Assembly: GCA_031002005.1 (NCBI GenBank)
Contig: CM061918.1
Span: 44,366,047-44,430,046 of the forward strand
Reading direction: 5' to 3'
Length of the DNA: 64,000 nucleotides
From: Vandiemenella viatica
Taxonomy: Eukaryota; Arthropoda; Insecta; Orthoptera; Morabidae
Shown here: piece after piece, positions 32,849 through 43,900 of the stretch
Layout: each line of letters opens with the position of its first letter
How positions within the stretch are numbered: position 1 is the first letter of the stretch
Translations under genes and position numbers: made by a program
The notes under the pieces: generated by a model
Database searches by the model: none
Seen by the model: only the letters and a program-made list of their open reading frames with translations
What the model was told of the DNA's origin: nothing

Positions 32849-33178
32849 TTATTTTGTAGATCCCTTAGAAGTAAATTCTTCGACAAAATAGGAGTTGTCA
32901 ATTAAAAATTCTTTCTGTTTTTTCGTGAATTTATTATTATAGTCTGCTAGACATTTAATATGTGTTGGGAGCTTATTGAAGATACGTATCCCTGAATATA
33001 TTACCTCTTTTTGAACAAACGTAGTGTTACTATCGTGTCGAAATGTATATTTTTTTATTCTGTTACATTGGAATACTCCCTTGTTAACGTAGATAGGAAC
33101 AACAAACAGCTTGTAAACTGTGTACGGATTGGTGAGCTTGATTCTAAGCGGAATTTTATCCTGTTCTCTTTCAAACAC
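32849..33178 (-). mobile_element. Possible LINE C-terminal relic, 109 codons
   Basis: The minus-strand frame has LRIKLTNPYTVYKLFV, TTFVQKEVIYSGIRIFNKLP and later KQKEFLIDNSYFVEEF. The SGI.IFN.LP..IK......K....L...S.Y...EF pattern is common at the C-terminus of insect non-LTR retrotransposon proteins. Upstream in frame nothing more is recognised. Could also be an unrelated hypothetical exon. Confidence 0.45.
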
Positions 33179-34009
33179 AATGTGGCACAGCGATAAAGCT
33201 GTGCGCTTGTCTGCAGTTCAGCACGGGATTTAGAGACTTTGACAACCATAGAGTGTTAAGTACCGATATTGTAGCACGCAGCAACAGCGATTCGTTATTG
33301 TCATGTGTTCAATTGCAATCACAAATCGGTATCCACAAACGCAGAGCTTTAGCGGTATTACACAGAGGGCTGCGTTACACGAGTGATGTTATTAAAAGTG
33401 GAGTCAATAGAAGTAACACATTCGCATTCACACAATACGTGCAAGCAAGTGCCAGGTGGCAGGTGTATCAGAAAACTTTTGGAAACGCATCCCTGGTTCC
33501 CGCAATTGGTGGTTTACTGTTTATGAGTTGCCCTTGAGATCGTTCTTCTGCTGAACAGTCATAACATGTCGAGGCAGGCATGTCGTAATTTGTTGTAGAG
33601 CCATCTGAGCTGTGCGATAGCTACTGGCATGTAACAGTAAGCCGAAGTACTTTCTCAATGTTGACTCACATCTGCTACTTTGATCGCCCAAGAAGTCTAA
33701 TTACATCATTCTGTTAGAACAAAATTTAAAAATAAATCTTATGTCTTTGTCCGGTTCAACACTCCTTTTCGCCAAGTAGGAATAGTTTATTATAGTCTGT
33801 TCATTTAAGAGAGGCGGCTCAAGGTCAGTCTGCTCTATCCCCACTCCGCTGCCTTTACCCCTACATGTGAAGGGGAAATTTACTATTCGTCCGCCGGTGC
33901 GGAGAGGAAGGAAGGGAGGGGGCGGTGAGGTGAGGATCGGGGCGAAGGGAGGGGGAACGAAGGGAGGGGGAACGAAGGGAACGTGACCTTGAGCCGCCAG
34001 TTCAGAGTG
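33179..34009. other. Unassigned sequence up to the gap, with a G-quadruplex motif
   Basis: No gene recognised; a 94-codon + frame at 33253-33537 has no known features. At 33947-33970 GGG-A-GGGGG-AACGAA-GGG-A-GGGGG fits the four-G-tract rule (loops of 1, 6 and 1), in a purine-rich run from about 33900 to 33985 that ends 25 bp before the gap. Confidence 0.6.
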
Positions 34010-35009
34010 NNNNNNNNNNNNNNNNNNNNNNNNNNNNNNNNNNNNNNNNNNNNNNNNNNNNNNNNNNNNNNNNNNNNNNNNNNNNNNNNNNNNNNNNNNN
34101 NNNNNNNNNNNNNNNNNNNNNNNNNNNNNNNNNNNNNNNNNNNNNNNNNNNNNNNNNNNNNNNNNNNNNNNNNNNNNNNNNNNNNNNNNNNNNNNNNNNN
34201 NNNNNNNNNNNNNNNNNNNNNNNNNNNNNNNNNNNNNNNNNNNNNNNNNNNNNNNNNNNNNNNNNNNNNNNNNNNNNNNNNNNNNNNNNNNNNNNNNNNN
34301 NNNNNNNNNNNNNNNNNNNNNNNNNNNNNNNNNNNNNNNNNNNNNNNNNNNNNNNNNNNNNNNNNNNNNNNNNNNNNNNNNNNNNNNNNNNNNNNNNNNN
34401 NNNNNNNNNNNNNNNNNNNNNNNNNNNNNNNNNNNNNNNNNNNNNNNNNNNNNNNNNNNNNNNNNNNNNNNNNNNNNNNNNNNNNNNNNNNNNNNNNNNN
34501 NNNNNNNNNNNNNNNNNNNNNNNNNNNNNNNNNNNNNNNNNNNNNNNNNNNNNNNNNNNNNNNNNNNNNNNNNNNNNNNNNNNNNNNNNNNNNNNNNNNN
34601 NNNNNNNNNNNNNNNNNNNNNNNNNNNNNNNNNNNNNNNNNNNNNNNNNNNNNNNNNNNNNNNNNNNNNNNNNNNNNNNNNNNNNNNNNNNNNNNNNNNN
34701 NNNNNNNNNNNNNNNNNNNNNNNNNNNNNNNNNNNNNNNNNNNNNNNNNNNNNNNNNNNNNNNNNNNNNNNNNNNNNNNNNNNNNNNNNNNNNNNNNNNN
34801 NNNNNNNNNNNNNNNNNNNNNNNNNNNNNNNNNNNNNNNNNNNNNNNNNNNNNNNNNNNNNNNNNNNNNNNNNNNNNNNNNNNNNNNNNNNNNNNNNNNN
34901 NNNNNNNNNNNNNNNNNNNNNNNNNNNNNNNNNNNNNNNNNNNNNNNNNNNNNNNNNNNNNNNNNNNNNNNNNNNNNNNNNNNNNNNNNNNNNNNNNNNN
35001 NNNNNNNNN
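34010..35009. other. Assembly gap of exactly 1000 N
   Basis: The round size suggests an arbitrary gap length. It adjoins a satellite array on its right and a G-rich purine run on its left, both hard to assemble. Confidence 0.98.
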
Positions 35010-37205
35010 CTTTCGTCTTTGGCAGAAGTATAAAATTGCCACAGGTCGACCACTTTCAAACCCCATATCTCCCACACCCCCATAGCTACCGACATCTAAC
35101 AACCATAGTGCATGACAGGAAAGACGATTCTACTACCACACACAAACACCAATGCTCTATGCTATGTAGTTGTGGCAGAAAAGTGACATATGCGGAGACA
35201 GTCGAAATACGAAAATATCCTTGGTCGGCCACTTACAACCACCATATCTACCACAGTACCACAGTTTCTGAAATTCGGCCGCTGTTGTGATCGAAAGGTG
35301 ACTCTGTGCTACTACTACACACAAACGCCAGTTATCTGTGATCTATAGTTTTCGCTGAAAAGTGATACACCATGACACTTTTGTCTTTGGCAGAAGTATG
35401 AAACTGCCACAGGTCGACCACTTTCAACCCCCATTTCTCCCACACCCCCTTAGCTACCGACATCTAACAACCATAGTGCACTACATGAGGTACGATTCTA
35501 CTACCAAACACAAACACCAATGCTCTATGCTATGTAGTTGTGGCAGAAAAGTGACATATGCGGAGACAGTCGAAATACGAAAATATCCTTGGTCGGCCAC
35601 TTACAACCACCATATCTACCACAGTACCACAGTTTCTGAAATTCGGCCGCTGTTGTGATCGAAAGGTGACTCTGTGCTACTACTACACACAAACGCCAGT
35701 TATCTGTGATCTACAGTTTTCGCTGAAAAGTGATACACCATGACACTTTTGTCTTTGGCAGAAGTATGAAACTGCCACAGATCGACCACTTTCAACCCCC
35801 ATTTCTACCACACCCCCTTAGCTACCGACATCTAACAACCATACTGCACTACATGAGATACGATTCTACTACCAAATACAAACACCAATGCTCTATGCTA
35901 TGTAGTTGTGGCAGAAAAGTGACATATGCGGAGACAGTCGAAATACGAAAATATCCTTGGTCGGCCACTTACAACCACCATATCTACCACAGTACCACAG
36001 TTTCTGAAATTCGGCCGCTGTTGTGATCGAAAGGTGACTCTGTGCTACTACTACACACAAACGCCAGTTATCTGTGATATATAGTTTTCACTGAAAAGTG
36101 ATACACCATGACACTTTTGTCTTTGGCAGAAGTTTGAAACTGCCACAGGTCGACCACTTTCAACCCCCATTTCTCCCACACCCCCTTAGCTACCGACATC
36201 TAACAACCATAGTGTACTACATGAGATACGACTCTACTACCAAACACAAACACCAATGCTCTATGCTATGTAGTTGTGGCAGAAAAGGGACATATGCGAA
36301 GACAGTCGAAATACGAAAATATCCTTGGTCGGCCACTTACAACCACCATATCTACCACAGTACCACAGTTTCTGAAATTCGGCCGCTGTTGTGATCGAAA
36401 GGTGACTCTGTGCTACTACTACACACAAACGCCAGTTATCTGTGATCTATAGTTTTCGCTGAAAAGTGATACACCATGACACTTTTGTCTTTGGCAGAAG
36501 TATGAAACTGCCACAGGTCGACCACTTTCAACCCCCATTTCTCCCACACGCCCTTAGCTACCGACATCTAACAACCATAGTGCACTACATGAGGTACGAT
36601 TCTACTACCAAACACAAACACCAATGCTCTATGCTATGTAGTTGTGGCAGAAAAGTGACATATGCGGAGACAGTCGAAATACGAAAATATCCTTGGTCGG
36701 CCACTTACAACCACCATATCTACCACAGTACCACAGTTTCTGAAATTCGGCCGCTGTTGTGATCGAAAGGTGACTCTGTGCTACTACTACACACAAACGC
36801 CAGGTATCTGTGATCTACAGTTTTCGCTGAAAAGTGATACACCATGACACTTTTGTCTTTGGCAGAAGTATGAAACTGCCACAGGTCGACCACTTTCAAC
36901 CCCCATATCTCCCACACCCCCATAGCTACCGACATCTAACAACCATAGTGCACGACAGGAAAGACGATTCTACTACCACATACAAACACCAAAGGTCTAT
37001 GTTATGTAGTGTTGGCAGGAAAGAGAAGTATACGGAGATATGAATTTTTGGTCGAAATATGAAAACGCCCTGCATTGACCAACTTTAATCATTATATCTC
37101 CCACATCCCCACTGCTATCGGCATTCGGCCAACGTTGTGCACGACAGGAAACTCCATGCTACTTCCACCCACAAACATCAGTGATCTGTGCTAGGTAGTG
37201 GTGGC
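35010..37205 (+). repeat. 368 bp satellite (dimer of ~184 bp halves), about six units
   Basis: Unit starts at 35362, 35730, 36098, 36466 and 36834 are exactly 368 bp apart; a partial unit abuts the gap. Within a unit the two halves are related: CAGGTCGACCACTTTCAACC / TTGGTCGGCCACTTACAACC and TGGCAGAAAAGTGACATATG / TTCGCTGAAAAGTGATACAC lie about 184 bp apart. Units two to five are nearly identical, while 36980-37205 decays, as expected at a satellite edge. A 98-codon frame opens in each complete unit (MIHHDTFVFGRS..), but unit length is not a multiple of three. Confidence 0.9.
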
Positions 37206-37249
37206 TGTAAGGTGAAATATAGGAAAAAACACGTCTATTTTTATATATA

Positions 37250-37480
37250 TATAAGATTATGTGAAGGTATTTACATTTCAAGCATGGAGCAAGTAATCCT
37301 TTCCTCGTAATCCATGTTTAGTTTTTTAGCATCTGTGTACCTAATTACGTCACTATTCGTTTAATTTATCTTCATCCCATGTTCACCTACTCAGTTAAAT
37401 ATCCTGTCCATATCATCTTGCAGCTTCTACCGTTTTCATCATATTACATAGCAGCATTAGGTCACCTGTAAACAACCTAA
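37250..37480 (-). mobile_element. LINE RT relic
   Basis: On the minus strand pieces such as LQDDMDRIFN, VGEHGMKIN and DAKKLNMDYEE follow the order of the RT region after FADD (LQ.DL..I..W...WGMK.N..K). Very degenerate. Confidence 0.35.
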
Positions 37481-37916
37481 CTTCTGGCAGTAAACCATCA
37501 ACGTAATCATTCGTCGTTTGGCTACTGTGATTTCCATAGCCGATTGGGATTGATTTGATCATTTACTAATTTGTCATCTTCACTAGTAAATTCCTTGCGT
37601 AAACTGACTTTGTTATTGTTGTCTTTGGTTTTGGTACGTTGTGTAGAAACGTAGTATTGTGTCTGCTCTCTGGTATAGAAATGTCTGATAGCATGATACA
37701 AAATGTGATTTGTATTAAGATTAAATGAACACATGTATTATTTTCTTTAATTGTTGTTTATCAGTATACTAAAACTAACTTCCTTCAGAAAATAGCGATT
37801 GTTATTGCTTATAGCATACGTATGGTGAGAATTGTTTATTTCTTTATAAGAAACACCAACAAGAGGTTATAAACAGGTGGATTCCGGTTGGCGATAAAGT
37901 AAATAAATAATTTGTC
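37481..37916 (+). promoter_or_regulatory. Upstream region of the ZNF622-like gene
   Basis: AT-rich, no TATA box at a convincing place and no CpG island. The start context TTGTCATGGA has G at -3 and G at +4, a good animal initiation context. The first in-frame ATG is used. Confidence 0.35.
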
Positions 37917-40900
37917 ATGGATATAAAGCATACTTGTATCACATGTCGGGTTGCATTTGCAAACGCGGAAATACAGAGAATGCATTACAAATCAGACTGG
38001 CATCGTTACAATTTGAAAAGAAAAGTTGCTGAAGTTCCACCAGTAACAGCAGAAGAATTTCAAAGGAGAGTTCTTGAACAGAGAGAGCAAGATAGCAGCT
38101 TGAAAAAGAACGTTTCTTTTCATTGTGATTCTTGCAGAAAAGTGTTTAACACGGAAAATGCTTTCAGTAACCATTTAAATTCGAAGAAACATGTGGAAAG
38201 TTTAGCTATCAACGGAAACCAGATGACTGCTCATTCCAAAACTGAGGATGAGAAGCAGCGCACCGAATCCGAAGAGTCTGAAATAGAAGAAGTTGATTCC
38301 GATGAATGGAATGAAGATTCCGAAGACAGTGCTGCGCAGCCAAACAATTGCATTTTCTGCTCTCACCACAGTAGGAACATGATGAAAAACTTGAAACATA
38401 TGACAGTTGCCCATTCGTTTTTTGTGCCAGATGTGGAATATGTTGTTGATATGAGGGGACTGTTATTGTACTTGATAGAGAAAGTTACAAAGGGCTATAT
38501 GTGCCTTTGGTGCAATGACAGGGGCAGAACATTCTATTCAGCAGATGCTGCAAGACATCATATGATAGACAAGGGTCATTGCAAGATGTTGCATGAAGGA
38601 GAAGCATTGGCTGAATATGCTGACTTCTATGATTACAGTGCAAGTTATCCAAATCAAGAGCAGGATCCAGATGAGGAAGTGGAAATTCCAGTTCTTGATG
38701 ATTCCGATTATCAACTAGTCCTGCCTTCTGGAAGTGTAGTTGGTCACAGATCGTTGTTAAGATACTATAAGTAAGTATTATTTTCCATTTCATATGCTAA
38801 TATTAAAGCATAACTGTAACTGGTAGCTCAGTGGTTATAAATAGTAATGTACTTCTGTACACCAGTCACGCTTGTAGGTAAAAACAAGAATGCCGTTATC
38901 ATTCACATTATTTATTTCATAAGTATTATTGGCCCTGGGATCATATGAATCCTTCCTCTTTTAGTGCAGCTTTTCGTGTTGTACACTAAATTCAATTTAA
39001 TTAATTTGAAGAACTAATCTAAGGAAAATAGCACATTTTTCATTTTAATTATAATTTTTTGGTGTTACCTGACTGAAGAAGGAATCCCGGTGCTGTGCAA
39101 AGTACGGCCAGTAGAAAAAACTGTTATTTCTCGATGAAAATGTGATTAACGCATTCCTTAGGCATTTCTATTTAAGAAAAAGTGTACCCGAAGCCGATAA
39201 AACAGGTAGGAAAGAAGTAATATAGTGAAAATCGTCGGGTTACGTGCGGTATTAGCCGATGTGTAGCAGCCATTTTTACCGCGAATTTGCTATTCCTCAA
39301 GCTGTACACATGTTGATTTTCAAATAGCTGTATTGGTGGACGTTGTGGTTAGGTTGAAATGCAGCCTGGACCGGGATTACGACTAATAATCCGTAGTGTG
39401 TAGTGGATTTTGAACGACTAAGGAGGCCGCCATGCCGCATTCTGACTATAATGACGCCACACACGGAACGAGACGTCCATTGCCACTAATCCCGTAATAT
39501 GCGTAACCGTGTTGTGTTTAGGCTGAATGGCAGCATGGACCCAAATGACTACTAATATTCCATGTTGCTTAGAGGATTTTGAGTGAAGAAGACAACGGCT
39601 ACGCCAACTTCTGACTATAATTACGTTACAGGCGGCTCAAGATCTCTATTAACGCCAAGTTAGTAATGTGCGTAAACGTATATTTCGGCGCGGATTACAC
39701 CTTTGTTGCATATTTTACGGCTTTCAGGTACACTTTTCCTTAAAGAGTAAGCGCCAAGGAAGAAGCTAGTAGTATTTTCAACCAGAATTAACAGTTTTTT
39801 CTACTGGCCGTACTTTGCACAGTAACCGGAATCCCACCTATACTGTCAACAGTGCCTATATTTATTTTAATTCCAAAGGAAAAGTAAAAACATTTTGCTG
39901 ACTTACACATCATATAAAAGTATTTTTACAGTTAAAAAACTTTTTACCAATAATTGTGAAACATTTAACATCTTGTGCATGTTGAGGATGGTGGATAAAA
40001 CAAATCTTTACTAAATAGGTTGTACTCTAGGCACCATTGTACTTTTGGTCAAAAAAATTGGTACACAGGTTCATTGTATGATGTTATTTAATATATGTTG
40101 CCCTTAGAGCTGCAAAATATATAGGCTTAAGTAGCACATAAAGTTAACAGAAAAATATTTATTAACTCAGTATGATAACGATTGTTCTGGACATCATTCC
40201 AACTGGGTCTATTGGAGATCCACATCCTGTTACAACAACATTTACTAATGACATCATAATACTGCTGTAGTCAATCACAAGACGTATTACTTCCAGGCAG
40301 TAATTCTATTGTAATACAGCATGGACATTGTTTTTGAGCAGAAATTTGGTTGTAATGCACCCTGTATCAACATGACAGTGTTAAATATAATTCTGAAAGT
40401 ATTTATAGGGGTGTCTTGCATTTGTCTACTGCAGTATTAGGATGGCAATTCCTAACGGAATCGCGATCTCCAGTAATCCTTCCAACCTAATTGCAACTGC
40501 TAGAAAGCAAGAACCACTGTTAATATCTGTGCCTGCATATTCATTAGAAGACGTCACAAATGTCGCGACGAATTTTTTAATCTCAAATTATTGGTTACTG
40601 CGTAGTTGCTGTTTATGGGAAAATTTGTCAGAAATGTGATTCCAGCTATGCCATGTATTCAACAAATTGATGTTCTAAACTTTATGACTCTTTTATGTCG
40701 CCTTTCAGGAAAGTGTACAAACATAGTGTTAATGCCACTAGTTTGTTTCTCTTAGTATTTAGATTGGAATGTTACCTGTTCACTTCTTAATAAGCTTTGT
40801 TTGACAGCTTGAACTTCTTCTCCTCTCTCTTTTTAATGTGTTTAATTTGAAGAAAAATATATACTGTAGGTGAAGAAGTCATCCAAATTAGTTTGGGTTA

Positions 40901-43900
40901 TTGGGCAAAGTTCAGCCAGGAACTGTTAATTTGGGTTGAAAATATGGGTAAGTACTCCCTTGGCATTTACTCTTCAAGGAAAAGTGTACCGGAAGGCCAT
41001 AAAAATATGTAAAAAGCTGTGATGGGCACCAAAACATACATTTACTCACATTACTGTCTTAGCATTCATACTAGATGTCTCGAGCCACCGGTGATATAAT
41101 TATAGTCAAAATTTGGCATGGCCATTGACTTTTTCACTCAAAAGCCAGTAGTCATTCTGCTCCAGGCCACCATTAAACCTAAACACAACATGGTTATACA
41201 TATTACTGACTTAGCGTCTTGAGCCACCTCTGATGGCATTATAATATAGTCAGAATTCAGTATTGCAGCCATCTTATTCTCTCAAAATCCACTATACACC
41301 ATGGATTATTAGTGACCGTTCTGGTCCTGGCTGCATTTTAACCTAACCAAACCCTCTGCTTATACAGCTTCTTGAAAATTGTGTATCGCAAGTGGAAGGT
41401 GCACATTCAAGGTAATGACAGCTGCTGCACATCGGCCAATAATGCATGTAACCTAATAATTTGCATTGTATTATTGGCTTCACGTACACTTTTTCTGGAA
41501 TAGTAATCCTAAGGAGTGCGCTAATCATATTTTCATCCTGAAAGAACACTTTTTCCCCCCCCTGGTGGCCATACTTTTCACGGCAGGCTTGGTTTGTTTC
41601 ATCCAAATTTGAAGAGGTTTATATTTTGTTTTTTTAATCTATGTAATTTTGTACTTGGTACAAATGGCTCTAGGCAGAACATGCTTTAATGTACAGCTAC
41701 AATCCTTAATAATGCCAATGTAAATAATATGTAGTAAACAGTCAATTTAAGATTGTTACACATTATGTAATAAGTTAGAAACTAAGCATAAATTTCATCG
41801 CTGATGATGTCTCGACGAGAGGTGAAACGTGTATTACATTAAAAAAATATAAAACAGTTGTATTGGAATTATTTATAAACATTTAAGGGAACTGCACCAC
41901 TTTCGGTACCTGCCAGAAACTGGTACTAACCTGTTGAAATTTACATCAGTCGCTTCGTCAACATGTCCTCTTCAAGTTTTGCGATCATACATTCCGGAAA
42001 AGTGCAAGGCAATGCGGATAAGTAACAAGAAGAATCAGGTTACAAATAATGCTCTCGGGTGACTAGCCGAGTTATAGAAGTGTTATAATAATCACACAAT
42101 ATTTCGGCGCCGAAATATTGTGTGATTATTATAACACTTCTATAACTCGGCTAGTCACTCGAGAGCATTATTTGTATTCTCAACGCCGAGAAAGACTTCG
42201 CAATTATATAAGAATCAGGTTGTTCATGACTACAAAATAAACAATTCACCTGTTGACATGGTTGATTCCGTGAAGTATCTGGGGGTGATAGTACAAAGCA
42301 ACATGAAATGGGACATGCACATAACTTCCGTCGTAGGCAAGGCTAATTCTAAATTACGATTCATAGGTCGTATTTTGAGGAATTGTAATGCTCAAACAAA
42401 GGAGATAGCGTATAAAACACTAGTGCGTCCGCATCTGGATTACTGTTGTGGGGTTTGGGATCCGTATCGCAAGGTTCCAATTGACTCAGTTGAGAGGGTG
42501 CAGAGGAGAGCCGCTAGATTCGTGACTTGTTGTTACAGCCCTTATGAAAGCGTCACAGAATTGATACGTAGATTGGGCTGGGATAGTTTGGAAGAAAGAC
42601 GACGTAGCTTGCGTTCGAATTTATTGGAGAATATGCGAAAAAATTTAAATTTCGAGTGCAGTGAAATACTTCTTCCGCCAACTTATTTAGGTCGCAATGA
42701 CCGGAGGGATAAGATTAGAGAAATAAGATGCCGTACTGATACTTATATGTATTCCTTCTTTCCTCGCACTATTCGGGATTGTAATGGGCGCGTTTAGGAT
42801 TGGTGCTTAGCACCCTCTGCCACCCACAATGTTTGTGATTTGTAGAGTATAGATATAGATGTGGAGAGAATCTAAGAACAGTTACATCAGAACAAAGATA
42901 ATTGTGGAAAAGATGGACTGGACCAACCGTGTGGCAGAAAATACACACTAAATCTCTTCTCTCTACCCTTGTCCAAATTATTTATAGCACATTGTAATGA
43001 TTTGTAAAAATAAGAAACCAATTTTTGTTTGATAAATTAATTACTTTATTAAGAAATGTAAATAAATCTTTAATTCTTTTTCTTCTAACCAGTTTTTCAT
43101 TTTGTATATTTTAGGCAGAATCTTAGACCAGAAAGTGCAGTAACAGTCAAACAACCAAAGAAATTGCAACGCCTTTTAGCTCAGTATCGAGCTCTTGGCT
43201 GGACAGAAACGCAACAAGAACAGGCAGTCAGGTGAGAGGAGACAACCAGTTTTGTTTTAATGTGTATGACCTAAACAGTTATCATGATTGTCACATGCTA
43301 TGTGCAGTCTTCTTACTTTTATCATGTTTTTTTTTTATAGTAAAAATAAAGTGAGGGAAATAAAAAGAAAAACAATACTGTAATTTCATTCTTCTTCTTC
43401 TCGAGTCGATGACAGCATCAGATATGTGGTAGTTTTTCCGCCAATACAATGACTTTGTCAGTAGCTGATTGGATGTCAAATTGAGATGCATTTATTTCGT
43501 GTGATTTCATTGAAGCTCTAGGATTCTGGTTCTCTGCAGCTATTCTAGTTGTTTAGTTAAAACAGTAATTTTTTTGGAACACTGTAACTTGGATATTAAT
43601 GGATTTGAGCTGCTCCTGTTTTAGGTTGATACTGATCTTTCTCTTCAAGATATACTGAACCTAAGAGTCACTAGTGCAGATTGCTATGTAGGAAGGATGG
43701 GAATCTAGATATTGCAACAGGAGAATATTCTGTACAAGAATCATTGGCTATAATAAAAACAAAAAATCTTGAGAGATAAGCATTAATTAAAAGTGGCATG
43801 GGACAGAGTTTTACTGTATGCCCACTAATATTCATCTTATGTATGTATGAAACAAAACAAAAATGATGAATATGACATTAGAGAAACAATCGGTATGCTG

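Noticed and set aside
33701..35290. Long open frames of 366-464 codons across 34010-35009
   Set aside because: They are made of N from the assembly gap and carry no sequence information.
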